From: Parerythrobacter sp.
GTDB taxonomy: Bacteria; Pseudomonadota; Alphaproteobacteria; Sphingomonadales; Sphingomonadaceae
Direction: 5' to 3'
Assembly: GCA_028289565.1 (NCBI GenBank)
Contig: JANQPE010000011.1
Coordinates: forward strand, 1-43,607
DNA: 43,607 nt
The position numbers and the translations under genes were made by a program. Below, piece after piece: positions 1 to 8,629 of the stretch. Position 1 is the first letter of the stretch; every line of letters begins with the position of its first letter. The notes beneath the pieces were generated by a model. That model made no database searches and was not told the origin of the DNA. It saw only the letters and a program-made list of their open reading frames with translations.

Positions 1-160
1 AGAGCCGGTCGGCTTGCCTGATACCAAACAACCGCTCTCCATAGCGGTGATAGGCATAGCCGATGGTGGTAACCGATTGTGGGTGGCGCATGCACGCTAG
101 TATGCCGGCGCTACCCCGGTCTACGAAAGACCGGCAAATAGCGCTGGGACGGCTGTTCAT
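1..160 (-). CDS. Possible partial open frame running off the left edge
   Basis: Read on the minus strand, an ATG at 158-160 opens a frame that stays open for 53 codons to the window edge. The inner part (residues about 27-53, including TTIGYAYHRYGERLFGIRQ) has a protein-like composition and codon use like that of neighbouring genes. I do not recognise a family. No convincing ribosome binding site was seen. It may be the start of a gene whose body lies outside the window, or a chance frame. Confidence 0.2.
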   Translation of the reverse strand, partial: MNSRPSAICRSFVDRGSAGILACMRHPQSVTTIGYAYHRYGERLFGIRQADRL

Positions 161-238
161 CGGTCTTGTGCGGCGAGGGCGATGTGCGATATTCTGACGA
201 TCAGACACAATCGCGCAAAGCTATCCCGATAATCCTGC

Positions 239-307
239 CCAAGCGGTACTGGCGATCCGCCGGAAAGGTTCCACCTTTCCGGTGGTCGGCTTGCCAGTGC
301 CGCTTGG
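239..307. repeat. Long imperfect palindrome / hairpin
   Basis: Bases 239-269 pair with 273-307 around a three-base loop (270-272). The outer stem 239-253 pairs with 293-307 over 15 positions with one G-U pair. The inner stem 257-269 pairs with 273-285 over 13 positions with one G-U pair. A small asymmetric internal loop separates them. It lies outside any gene. It could be a structured RNA, a REP-like element or a protein-binding palindrome. Its sequence differs from the CGTCATCCC-type palindromes found later in the window. Confidence 0.7.
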
Positions 308-460
308 TGGTATGAGGGTGGCTAAGCGCTGCTGGCTATGATCAAGGTAGTGACAACGCACAATATCCCCTAACCGACTTTTTGTTGGTCTTGGGCGCGC
401 AGGCCAAGCGTTTTAGACTGGACGCGGTACATTCGATAATAGCCAAAAACACAACAAACT

Positions 461-650
461 ATGCCTATTCAATTTGCACACGACTTGCGCCTGGCCAGAC
501 GCAAGGCCGGTTTTATCCAGAACGATGTTGCCCATCTTCTGGCACCATGGCTTTAAGCCGAGTGCGGTGTCAAAACTGCTCAAGCCAGGCCTCGAAGCGC
601 GATTGCGTGAGCGTGTGCTCATGTCGAACACATCGCTGCGTCGTTACACA
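461..650 (+). pseudogene. Remnant of an XRE-family helix-turn-helix regulator
   Basis: From ATG 461 the frame reads an N-terminus typical of small XRE regulators (FAHDLRLARRKAGF, then QNDVAHLL) but meets TAA at 554-556 after 31 codons. In another frame, around 555-650, pieces resembling the rest of that family follow: PSAVSKL, then ARLRERVL and SLRRYTT. The expected middle of the protein is missing, so the gene appears to carry a frameshift and an internal deletion. The family assignment rests on motif memory. The downstream part is degraded and its end is approximate. Confidence 0.45.
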
Positions 651-821
651 ACATCCGTGGTCTGGAGCCATACGAAATTCACAACCAAGGTCTGTCCGGC
701 AGAGGGATAGAAGTGCTGATCCGAATAATCTCGTGAGGGGCAGTGTTGGCTCTCCCCGGTTGCCAAGCGACGCTTCATCTCGCAGGTAGGCGAACGGTGT
801 ACGGCAAACTTCAGGTGCTTC

Positions 822-2867
822 ATGCTACGATTTTTCGCTTTGGCGGTTTTGACGGCTAGCTGCGCAACAGCGGCTGGTGCGAACGATGATCTCCGCCTGT
901 TTTCGGCGGAAGATGTATTCGAACTGGAATGGGCGGACGATCCGCAGATCTCTCCCGATGGAGAGCAAGCCATCTATGTGCGCCGATCCAACGATATATC
1001 GACTGATCGAACGAGATCGCGCGTTTGGCTTGTCAATCTTGATGGCAGCCTGCACGAACCGCTGTTGGCGGAAAGCGGTTCTTACCGGTCTCCACGCTGG
1101 TCGCCCGATGGTACTCGCATGGCATACATGAAAAGCGTTTCGGGCCGCACCAGCCTGTATGTTCACTATCTGAAGTCCGGCCGGGATGCGCTTCTGGGCA
1201 CTTTCGAGGAAGGACCGGGGAATCTCGCCTGGTCGCCCGATGGCACGATGCTGGCCTTCACCATGGCGGTAAGAGCGGAAGGCAAAAGCCTGGTGACCAG
1301 GCCCGCAAAACCCAAAGGCGCCAGTTGGGCCAAGGCACCGGTCGTTATCGATCGCGCGCGCTACCGGACCAACGGCGAGGGGTTCCTGGAGCTGGCCTAC
1401 GACCATGTCTTCATCATCCCGGCAGAAGGTGGAACCGCCCGCCAGCTCACCACAGGCGATTTCCAGCATGGCGGGGCATTGTCGTTTACCCCCGACGGGA
1501 ATGAGATCGTGTTCTCGGCCAACCGCAACGAAGACTGGGAGCTTCAGTCCCGGGAAGCAGACATTTTTTCAGTCAATGTGAACTCGGCCGAGCTTATTCA
1601 GCTCACCGATTTGCCCGGGGTCGAAGCAAGCCCCGAGGTTTCTCCCAATGGCCGCTGGATCGCTTATCTTGGTACCGGCAATGCGCGCGAGCCGTTCCTG
1701 CCGACTGATGTGTTCCTGATGGATCGCGATGGGGAAGGCTCCAGGAACCTTACCCGGGGCCTGGATCGCCGCACCGGCAATCCGCAATGGCTTTCTGACA
1801 GAGAAATCTCCTTCACCTATCAGGACCGGGGTGAGAACAATATCGGCGTGGTCAGCGTGGCGGGCAAACGACGCGTGGCGGTTGAAGGGATTGGCGGGAC
1901 CACGATTGGCCGCCCCTATGTGAGCGGGACTTACGACGCGGGACCCGGCGGAGCTCTCGTCTACACCAGGGGTACGGCCTATCGTCCGGCCGATCTCTAC
2001 TCGTTTAAAGATGGCCGAACGCATAGGCTCACGGCGCTGAACGAAGATCTCCTCGCGCACCGCGATCTGGGGGAACTGCGCTCGTTCACGTACAATTCCT
2101 CGCTGGATGGGCTCGAAATCCAGGGATGGATGATCACGCCACCGGGTTACGAGGAAGGAAGGACCTATCCGCTGATCATTGAGATTCACGGGGGACCACA
2201 TCTTGCCTACGGCCCGCATTTTTCGGCCGAACTCCAGCGTATCGCGGCCGCGGGCTACGTGGTGGTCTACGACAATCACCGCGGCTCGATCGGCTATGGC
2301 AGCGAGTTCGCCAACCTGCTCAAATACAAATATTCAAGCCCGGATGATTTCGCGGATCACATGTCCGCAGTGGATTGGGCCATCGACAGCGGCTTTGCCG
2401 ATAAGGATAACCTGTTCATCGCAGGTGGTTCGGCCGGCGGTATAGCGACGGCCTATGCCGTTGGCCTCACCAACCGCTTCAATGCAGCCGTGGCAGCCAA
2501 ACCGATTATCAACTGGGTCTCCAAGGTTCTCACCGCGGACAGTTATGTCGGCCAAATCGCCAACCAGTTCCCCGGACCGCCATGGGAGCACCCCGAGCAC
2601 TATTGGGAGCGGTCACCATTGTCTCTAGTGGGCAATGTGGAAACACCGACCATGCTGATCACGGGGGAAGTCGATTATCGCACGCCCATCTCCGAGACGG
2701 AGCAATTCTATCAAGCCCTGCAATTGCGTCGTGTCCCAAGCGTAATGGTCCGGATTCCAGGCGCAAACCACGGCATCGCCAGCCGCCCATCTCGCCTTAA
2801 TGCGAAGGTTGATTACACCCTGGCATGGTTCGAGAAATACCGGGTGGGGCGGGAGGAGGAGGAATAG
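822..2867 (+). CDS. Secreted S9-family prolyl oligopeptidase-like peptidase
   Basis: A 681-residue protein with an N-terminal signal peptide (about residues 1-20). An N-terminal WD40-like/TolB-like beta-propeller follows, with repeated SPDG motifs (SPDGEQAIY, SPDGTRMAY, SPDGTMLAF, SPNGRWIAY). The C-terminal alpha/beta-hydrolase domain begins near residue 440. The catalytic triad is visible: Ser in GGSAGG, Asp in GEVDYRTP and His in GANHGI. Proteins of this family cleave short peptides, often after proline or with dipeptidyl/acylaminoacyl specificity; the exact specificity cannot be read here. The ATG at 822 is preferred because the signal peptide starts there. The gene stands alone between decayed DNA upstream and a convergent gene downstream. 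Confidence 0.9.
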   Translation: MLRFFALAVLTASCATAAGANDDLRLFSAEDVFELEWADDPQISPDGEQAIYVRRSNDISTDRTRSRVWLVNLDGSLHEPLLAESGSYRSPRWSPDGTRMAYMKSVSGRTSLYVHYLKSGRDALLGTFEEGPGNLAWSPDGTMLAFTMAVRAEGKSLVTRPAKPKGASWAKAPVVIDRARYRTNGEGFLELAYDHVFIIPAEGGTARQLTTGDFQHGGALSFTPDGNEIVFSANRNEDWELQSREADIFSVNVNSAELIQLTDLPGVEASPEVSPNGRWIAYLGTGNAREPFLPTDVFLMDRDGEGSRNLTRGLDRRTGNPQWLSDREISFTYQDRGENNIGVVSVAGKRRVAVEGIGGTTIGRPYVSGTYDAGPGGALVYTRGTAYRPADLYSFKDGRTHRLTALNEDLLAHRDLGELRSFTYNSSLDGLEIQGWMITPPGYEEGRTYPLIIEIHGGPHLAYGPHFSAELQRIAAAGYVVVYDNHRGSIGYGSEFANLLKYKYSSPDDFADHMSAVDWAIDSGFADKDNLFIAGGSAGGIATAYAVGLTNRFNAAVAAKPIINWVSKVLTADSYVGQIANQFPGPPWEHPEHYWERSPLSLVGNVETPTMLITGEVDYRTPISETEQFYQALQLRRVPSVMVRIPGANHGIASRPSRLNAKVDYTLAWFEKYRVGREEEE

Positions 2868-2951
2868 CCTCGCTTTGCCTTGGACGGCTGCTTCCGACAC
2901 GAGGTAGCGCTTCTTGTCGATGGAATGCACGGCAATCTCAATCTGTCTCAT
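2868..2951 (-). pseudogene. Possible short gene remnant beside the peptidase
   Basis: On the minus strand an ATG at 2951 opens a 28-codon stretch (starting MRQIEIAVHSIDKKRYL) whose codon use looks genuine. The frame then runs antisense into the 3' end of the peptidase gene, where it no longer looks like protein. It may be the 5' end of a gene truncated by the event that placed the peptidase gene here. I do not recognise it, and it may be chance. The rest of the gap to 2990 holds nothing I can name. Confidence 0.18.
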
Positions 2952-2990
2952 GAGCGCCGACCGGCATTCATTCCCCTGTTCGCGATGGGT

Positions 2991-4496
2991 CTATCGGCCA
3001 TGTAACCGGGCTCTGGCGGTCCCCTTCGCTTCGATCGGCATGAACAGGCCTTTGCCCGTGACCTGGATTTCACCATGCTCGATGGATGCAATGTCGAAGT
3101 TCAACGTAATCTCGCCAACCGTGACGGTTTCGATGCCGGCGCGTGCCTGCTTGACGATGTCGTCGTAATCCTTCCTGAAATCTTCCACGAGCGCGTTCTG
3201 GATAGCGCGGCGCACGTCTTCGCCCGCCATCACCCGGATGAGCAGATCGCCGGTGGCCTTGTCCATGTCGCCGTAAATTCGCAGATCCTCGATCCCGACG
3301 ATCTCGCTGCCAGCCTCCGTTACCGGCTTGCCGACAAGCCATATCAGCCCGTTCGAAGCGCCCCATATCCGACCCGTGCGGTTGCCGACCGGTTCGACCG
3401 TTGCGGTTACGCCGACCGCGATCTTCCCGCCCTGGGTGGCGAACATGGTTACGTCTTCGAATTCGACTTCGAGGCGACCGAGACCTTCTTTCTCGATACC
3501 TTTTTGCGCCAGTTTATGCAGTTTGCGCAGAATAACCGGTTCGATCTGGGCATAATCGGCCAGGACTGGCAGGACGGCGCTGAAACCGGATTCGCGGGCA
3601 ACCGGCACATTTCCTCCCAGCGGAGTCGCAGGCGGCCTGGCCGGTTGTTCTCCGACAATGATCTCCGTCTGTGCCGCGAGCATCACATCAGCCGACAGAC
3701 GCCCGCCGCTGACCCGGAAGCGCCCTATGCCGGCATTTTGCGGCGTCATGCGCAGCCATACGGGCGGGTTCTCGCGATTGAGTGACAGGACCGTGAAGCC
3801 CTGTTCCCATAATTGCGTGACATCCGACCGGATATGTATGCGCGAAAGCTGGCGTTGCAGGCTGCGTTCGATCCCGTCGATTATCCCGCGCAGTTCCTTG
3901 TCCGCCCGGTCAGTGAAACTGATCCTTTGGCCGAGGAAGTCGATGCCTGGCTCCCTTGCCCAGCGATATGTCAGGCCGACATCCGATTTTGGGCGCCAGT
4001 CGCTGCCGATGGAGAACCGGGCCGAAACTTCGACGATGGCAGAGCCGGTTGCCGTTTCACGCTTGATTATGCCGCCGACGTCTTCCGCCCTGACGGTAGC
4101 GGTCACGGGGAAGCGCGCGACAAGCGTGTCACCGCGCCCGCGCAAGGTTATCGCCCCGCGCCGCGCATGTCCCACGATCCGGCAGCCGATCCTGGGCGTT
4201 TGCGTGATATCACGCCCCAGCACGCGGACATCCTTGCGCGGAACGCATTCGTCGAGCTTGCGATCGATCGACCACAGCCTGCGTGGAACATCGCGTTCGA
4301 GGCCGCGCTTGAGGCTTGCCAGGGGCACGCCGATCGATGCAACGACCACCGATTGCGCTGCGCGATGATCGGGCTGGCTGTCGATGCGAACGGGCTTCGG
4401 GTAATCCGTGATCTGCACGCGCATGTAGAAGTGGTAGGCGCCGGCAGCGACGGCGATCGCGAGCAAGGCTGCCAGAAATATGGCTGTTCGGCGCAT
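2991..4496 (-). CDS. DUF4403 family protein, membrane-anchored or exported
   Basis: A 501-residue protein with one N-terminal hydrophobic segment (residues about 5-22), acting as signal peptide or anchor, followed by a long soluble region without cysteine clusters or recognisable catalytic motifs. Its length and layout match the DUF4403 family of envelope proteins of Gram-negative bacteria. The family has no firmly established role; a lipid-binding or envelope function has been supposed for similar folds. The stop codon of the upstream aldo/keto reductase gene abuts this gene's ATG, so the two are probably cotranscribed. Assignment is from overall resemblance rather than a diagnostic motif. 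Confidence 0.7.
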   Translation of the reverse strand: MRRTAIFLAALLAIAVAAGAYHFYMRVQITDYPKPVRIDSQPDHRAAQSVVVASIGVPLASLKRGLERDVPRRLWSIDRKLDECVPRKDVRVLGRDITQTPRIGCRIVGHARRGAITLRGRGDTLVARFPVTATVRAEDVGGIIKRETATGSAIVEVSARFSIGSDWRPKSDVGLTYRWAREPGIDFLGQRISFTDRADKELRGIIDGIERSLQRQLSRIHIRSDVTQLWEQGFTVLSLNRENPPVWLRMTPQNAGIGRFRVSGGRLSADVMLAAQTEIIVGEQPARPPATPLGGNVPVARESGFSAVLPVLADYAQIEPVILRKLHKLAQKGIEKEGLGRLEVEFEDVTMFATQGGKIAVGVTATVEPVGNRTGRIWGASNGLIWLVGKPVTEAGSEIVGIEDLRIYGDMDKATGDLLIRVMAGEDVRRAIQNALVEDFRKDYDDIVKQARAGIETVTVGEITLNFDIASIEHGEIQVTGKGLFMPIEAKGTARARLHGR

Positions 4497-5519
4497 CTAG
4501 TCGCGCACGCTGACTTTCAGGTCCGCGGGAGGCATGGCGAAGAGGCCGGTTACCGGATGCGGGACATAGGCTTCCTCGAGTGCGCGGTTTTCTTCGGCAC
4601 TCAGTTCGACATCGAGAGCGGCCACTGCGTCGTCGATATGCCCGGCCTTGGTGGCGCCGATGATCGGGCTGGTAACTTCGGGCTTTTGCAGTACCCAGGC
4701 GAGAGCGATTTGGGCCATTGGCAGGCCGCGTTTGTCGGCGATCGCCTCCACGGCCTCGACGACCTTGCGGTCGCTTTCCGCCGTGCGGGCATATAACACT
4801 GCCATGAGCTGATCGCTTTCGGAACGCTCCGTCGCTTCGGCGTCCCATGGGCGTGCCAGCTTGCCGCGAGCCAGCGGACTCCATGGCATCACGGCTATCC
4901 CGTAATCCGCGCATAGCGGCAGCATCTCGCGTTCTTCCTCGCGATAGAGCAGGTTCACGTAATTCTGCATCGAGACGAAGGATTTGAGCCCCACCTTGTC
5001 GGCAATATGGAGCAATTTCTGAAACTGCCACGCATACATCGACGATGCACCGACATACCGGACCTTGCCCGAGCGGACGATCGTATCGAGCGTCTCGACG
5101 ATTTCCTCCATCGGGGTCTGCGGGTCGAGCCGGTGGATCTGGTACAGGTCGATATAGTCGGTGCCGAGGCGGCGCAGGCTGTCATCGACCGCATGCATCA
5201 GTGCCTTGGCTGACAATCCGCCGGTATTGGGTGCCTGTCGCCAGCGGAAGAATCCCTTGGTGGCGATTACGATTTCATCGCGATATGCCATTTCCTTGAG
5301 CAGCCTGCCGGTTATTTCCTCGCTGGTCCCTCCCGAATAGGCATTGGCGGTATCGAAGAAATTGATCCCGGCTTCGAGAGCCTGGCGGATGAAGGGGCGC
5401 GATTCGTCCTCGCGCATGGTCCAGTCATGCCCCTGCGCGTCGGGATCGCCAAAGCTCATGCAACCAAGACACAGGCGCGAGACTGTAAGGCCGGTATTGC
5501 CGAACTGGATATATTGCAT
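4497..5519 (-). CDS. Aldo/keto reductase
   Basis: A 340-residue NADPH-dependent oxidoreductase of the aldo/keto reductase fold, normal length for the YajO-like group. It opens with FGNTGLTVSRLCLGCMSFG. The catalytic tetrad is visible: Asp and Tyr in FFDTANAYSGG, Lys in IVIATKGF and His in YQIHRLD. The cofactor region near the C-terminus includes SPIIGATKAGHIDDAV. The substrate cannot be deduced; such enzymes reduce aldehydes and ketones in the cytoplasm. The gene abuts the DUF4403 gene and is divergent from the SahR-like regulator, sharing a roughly 140-base intergenic region that holds a regulatory palindrome. Confidence 0.9.
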   Translation of the reverse strand: MQYIQFGNTGLTVSRLCLGCMSFGDPDAQGHDWTMREDESRPFIRQALEAGINFFDTANAYSGGTSEEITGRLLKEMAYRDEIVIATKGFFRWRQAPNTGGLSAKALMHAVDDSLRRLGTDYIDLYQIHRLDPQTPMEEIVETLDTIVRSGKVRYVGASSMYAWQFQKLLHIADKVGLKSFVSMQNYVNLLYREEEREMLPLCADYGIAVMPWSPLARGKLARPWDAEATERSESDQLMAVLYARTAESDRKVVEAVEAIADKRGLPMAQIALAWVLQKPEVTSPIIGATKAGHIDDAVAALDVELSAEENRALEEAYVPHPVTGLFAMPPADLKVSVRD

Positions 5520-5630
5520 GGTTATTGGCCCTGCCTGAATGAAACGAGGTGCATGGTGGCTGAGCCCGGCCTGCTATACAAGTCATTCGACCGAGAGAAG
5601 CATCCACGAAGACGCGCCGATCGATCTTGC

Positions 5631-5654
5631 AGATATAACGATACCTTTATATGT
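5631..5654. promoter_or_regulatory. Candidate SAH box (SahR operator)
   Basis: Two 12-base halves, AGATATAACGAT and ACCTTTATATGT, form an imperfect palindrome: 9 of 12 positions match when one half is reverse-complemented. It ends 7 bases before the preferred ATG of the SahR-like regulator at 5662. The AT-rich core ATATAA...TTTATAT resembles the SahR-binding motif I recall for alphaproteobacterial methionine genes. The sequence TATAAC inside it could also be a -10 element, so repressor binding would block transcription. Its place between the aldo/keto reductase and sahR-metF-metH suggests autoregulation of the methionine operon. Confidence 0.6.
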
Positions 5655-5661
5655 GTTGCGA

Positions 5662-6660
5662 ATGCGTATCGAGGCGATCATGCGGGCTTTGGCCGACCCG
5701 ACGCGATTGCGGATCATGCGACTGCTATCCGCGATGGAGCTTGCTGTTGGTGAACTGGCTCAGGTCCTGGGGCAGAGCCAACCGCGTGTATCGCGCCATG
5801 TCGGTATCCTGTGCGATGTGGGACTGGCCGAGCGGCACCGCGAGGGAAGCTGGGTTTTCCTGCGCGCCGTCATCGGGCGCGAGCGCGGCACTCCGGTCGG
5901 CGAATCCGTTGCCCGGTTGCTTGCGACTGCCGAGCGCGAAGATGCCGACTTTGCCGCCGTCTGCAGCGAGGATCGGCGTCAACTCGCAGCAATCAGGGCG
6001 TCGCGCGAACGCAATGCCGAAGCCTATTTCGCCGAGCATGCGGACGATTGGGACGAGTTGCGCCGCTTGCACAGCCCCGATCGCCAAGTAGAAAAAGGGC
6101 TGCTTGCAGCGCTCGGGGACGAACCGCTTGGCGAATTGCTCGATATCGGTACCGGCACGGGGCGCATGGCCGAATTGTGTGCCGACAATGCCACACGGGT
6201 GGTGGCGCTCGACAAAAGCCTCGACATGCTCCGCGTCGCGCGTGCCAAGTTGCAGGATCGCACTGCCGACACGGTCGAGCTGGTCCAGGGTGATTTCGCG
6301 GCCCTGCCGTTCCCGGCGCACAGCTTCGATACGGTGCTGTTCCATCAGGTGCTGCATTTTGCGCAGGATCCCGGTGGCGCGCTGACGGAAGCCGCCCGTG
6401 TCACGCGACCAGGAGGACGGATTGCAATCATCGACTTTGCTGCTCATGAACATGAGGAATTTCGCGAACGCTATGCCCATGCCCGTCTCGGTTTCAGCGA
6501 CAATGCTATCCGTGACTTCATGCACGAAGCCGGGTTCGAGCCGCGTCGTCCGCTGGCGCTCGAAGGTGATGAACTCGTCGTGAAAATCTGGCTGGGTACG
6601 CGGATGGGGGCGCCAGCCACAGCAGACTGTGCAACCGATACTAGAAAGGCCGCCCGGTGA
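5662..6660 (+). CDS. sahR: SahR-like regulator: ArsR-type HTH plus SAM-methyltransferase-like domain
   Basis: A 332-residue protein. Residues about 1-85 are an ArsR-type winged helix (IMRALADPTRLRIMRLL, then QSQPRVSRHVGIL as recognition helix). Residues about 150-300 form a class I methyltransferase fold with the SAM-motif LLDIGTGTGRMAEL and a later LFHQVLHFAQDP. In the SahR group this domain senses S-adenosylhomocysteine and derepresses methionine-cycle genes. An ATG exists in frame at 5539, but 5662 starts exactly at the conserved HTH and leaves the palindrome at 5631-5654 outside the gene. Its stop overlaps the metF start by 4 bases, so regulator and targets share an operon. The SahR name rests on architecture and context. 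Confidence 0.8.
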   Translation: MRIEAIMRALADPTRLRIMRLLSAMELAVGELAQVLGQSQPRVSRHVGILCDVGLAERHREGSWVFLRAVIGRERGTPVGESVARLLATAEREDADFAAVCSEDRRQLAAIRASRERNAEAYFAEHADDWDELRRLHSPDRQVEKGLLAALGDEPLGELLDIGTGTGRMAELCADNATRVVALDKSLDMLRVARAKLQDRTADTVELVQGDFAALPFPAHSFDTVLFHQVLHFAQDPGGALTEAARVTRPGGRIAIIDFAAHEHEEFRERYAHARLGFSDNAIRDFMHEAGFEPRRPLALEGDELVVKIWLGTRMGAPATADCATDTRKAAR

Positions 6661-7586
6661 GTCCGACATTCGACCAGATGCAGGAAGCACGCACTGCGCT
6701 TGATGCGCCGCTATTCTCCGACCTGCCGGGCGACATCTCGGTCAGTTTCGAGTTTTTTCCGCCCAAAACCGAGCGGATGGCGCGGACGCTGTGGGACAGC
6801 GTCAAGACGCTCGAGCCGCTTGGGCCCCGCTTTGTGTCGGTTACCTATGGTGCGGGCGGTTCGACGCGCGAGCGCACGCATGAGCAGGTGGTGCGGATCA
6901 ATCACGAGACATCAATCCCGGCGGCGGCGCATCTTACCTGCGTCAACGCAACGCGTGAGGAAGTCGACGAGATCGCACGGCACTACTGGGAGAGCGGCAT
7001 CCGCCACATTGTCGCTCTGCGCGGGGACCCGCCCGATGGCGCGGAAGGCTACACGCCGCACCCGGATGGCTATGCCAATGCCGTGGAGCTGATTACCGGG
7101 CTCAAACGGATCGCCGACTTCGAAATCTCGGTCGCGGCCTATCCCGAGGTCCATCCGGACTCGCCGGATCGCCAGGCCGATCTCGACAACCTCAAGGCGA
7201 AGTTCGAGGCCGGAGCAGGACGGGCCATCACCCAGTTCTTCTTCGAGCCGGAGTGCTTCTTTCGCTTCCGCGACAAGGCGGTTGCGGCCGGGATCGACGC
7301 CGAGATAGTTCCGGGGATCATGCCGGTGATGAGCTTTGCCAGCGTACAGCGCATGTCCGGATTGTGCGGCACGGCAATTCCGCGCTGGATGGAGGGGCTG
7401 TTCGACGGGCTCGATGAGCGCCCCGCCGCGCGCCAGTTGGTCAGCGCGACAATCGCCGCCGAACTGTGCCGCAAGCTCTATGCCGGCGGGGTGCGGCACT
7501 TCCATTTCTACACCCTCAACCGTGCGGAACTGAGCTATGCGATCTGCCATATGCTCGGCATGCGCCCGAAGGGTGAGATACCGTGA
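6657..7586 (+). CDS. metF: Methylenetetrahydrofolate reductase
   Basis: A 309-residue flavoprotein that reduces 5,10-methylene-THF to 5-methyl-THF, the methyl donor for methionine synthase. Family motifs include SFEFFPPKTERM near the N-terminus, VTYGAGGSTRERT, HIVALRGDPP and AITQFFFEPE. The length is normal for bacterial MetF. The start is a GTG at 6657 inside the stop of the upstream regulator gene (GTGA overlap), and the stop overlaps the GTG start of the next gene, so translation is probably coupled across sahR-metF-metH. The enzyme acts in the cytoplasm. Confidence 0.96.
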   Translation: MSPTFDQMQEARTALDAPLFSDLPGDISVSFEFFPPKTERMARTLWDSVKTLEPLGPRFVSVTYGAGGSTRERTHEQVVRINHETSIPAAAHLTCVNATREEVDEIARHYWESGIRHIVALRGDPPDGAEGYTPHPDGYANAVELITGLKRIADFEISVAAYPEVHPDSPDRQADLDNLKAKFEAGAGRAITQFFFEPECFFRFRDKAVAAGIDAEIVPGIMPVMSFASVQRMSGLCGTAIPRWMEGLFDGLDERPAARQLVSATIAAELCRKLYAGGVRHFHFYTLNRAELSYAICHMLGMRPKGEIP

Positions 7587-8629
7587 GCGCCCGCGAACTC
7601 CTCCGATCGGAAGCGAAACGGCGTATCCTGATAAAGGACGGCCCTTACGGTACCGCGATCCAGAACGCGAAGCTGGCTGCGGAGCAATATGCCGGCGATA
7701 CCGGTCTGGCCGACGACCAGAAAGGCAATAACGACCTGGTCAACCTGACCCGGCCGGCCGTGATCCGCGAGATCTGCGACGATTATATCGAGGCCGGAGC
7801 AAGCCTGCTTGCGACCAACACGTTCAATGCCAACCGCATCAGCCAGGCCGATTACGGTGCCGAAGGGTTCGTGCGCGAGATGAATATCGCTGCGGCCAGG
7901 ATCATCCGCGAGGCCATCGACGAAGCGACCGCCAGGGACGGTGTCGTCCGCTTCGTGGCCGGCGCGATGGGACCGACCAACAAGACGCTGTCGCTCAGCC
8001 CCAATGTCGAGGATCCCGGCTTTCGCGAAGTCACCTTTGACGAGGTGAAGGATGTCTATCGCGAACAGGCCGGGGCATTGGTCGAGGGGGGAGTCGATTT
8101 CATCCTCGTCGAAACCGTGTTCGATACGCTCAATTGCAAGGCTGCGATCATGGCGGTGCGCGAGCTGGCCGAAGACCTGGGGCGCGATGTACCGCTGATG
8201 ATCTCGCTCACTCTGACCGACTTGTCGGGTCGCAATCTGTCGGGCCACACGGTCGAGGCGTTCTGGCATACCGTGCGCCATGCGGATCCGGTCACGATCG
8301 GCCTCAATTGCAGCTTCGGCGCCGACCAGTTGCGTCCGCATGTCCAACTGCTCAGCGGCATCGCCGATACGCTGCTGATGGCTTATCCCAATGCCGGGCT
8401 GCCCAACGAGCTCGGCGAATATGACGAAGCACCCGAGACCACTGCATCGCTGGTGAAACAATGGGCGGAGGCAGGCCAGGTGAACATCTTGGGCGGATGC
8501 TGCGGAAACACACCCGGCCATGTCGCGGCCATGGCCCGGGCCGTCAGTGGCATGGCTCCGCGCATCGTCCCCGAGCCCAGTACCGGGATGCGTCTCGCCG
8601 GTCTCGAACCCTTCACGATCGCAGCGTGA
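7583..8629 (+). CDS. metH: Methionine synthase, homocysteine-binding module (split MetH, part 1)
   Basis: A 348-residue homocysteine S-methyltransferase domain, equal to the first module of the usual ~1200-residue MetH. The zinc-binding cysteines are visible: one in GLNCSFGAD and the pair in [10 protein letters not shown]. It begins at a GTG overlapping the metF stop and ends in a TGATG overlap with the next gene, which encodes the other modules. The two proteins must associate to transfer the methyl group from cobalamin to homocysteine. Such a split is common in alphaproteobacteria, so this is a normal gene and not a frameshift. Confidence 0.93.
   Translation: MSARELLRSEAKRRILIKDGPYGTAIQNAKLAAEQYAGDTGLADDQKGNNDLVNLTRPAVIREICDDYIEAGASLLATNTFNANRISQADYGAEGFVREMNIAAARIIREAIDEATARDGVVRFVAGAMGPTNKTLSLSPNVEDPGFREVTFDEVKDVYREQAGALVEGGVDFILVETVFDTLNCKAAIMAVRELAEDLGRDVPLMISLTLTDLSGRNLSGHTVEAFWHTVRHADPVTIGLNCSFGADQLRPHVQLLSGIADTLLMAYPNAGLPNELGEYDEAPETTASLVKQWAEAGQVNILGGCCGNTPGHVAAMARAVSGMAPRIVPEPSTGMRLAGLEPFTIAA

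Larger units (their letters stand above)
1..821. other. Gene-poor, decayed left-end region
   Basis: About 820 bases without an intact gene. The stretch holds a long hairpin at 239-307, the remains of an XRE-type regulator from 461 to about 650, and an open frame leaving the window on the minus strand. Other short open frames here overlap each other on both strands and show no recognisable protein. Between about 650 and 821 I see nothing beyond the upstream region of the peptidase gene that starts at 822. The mixture of fragments suggests an old insertion or deletion site. Confidence 0.55.

Noticed and set aside
239-307. Integron attC site or tracrRNA-like element
   Set aside because: No integrase, cassette array or CRISPR repeat is present, and the typical attC core bases were not found.
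3813-4796. 327-codon plus-strand open frame
   Set aside because: Antisense to DUF4403 and the aldo/keto reductase; no domain or start signal.
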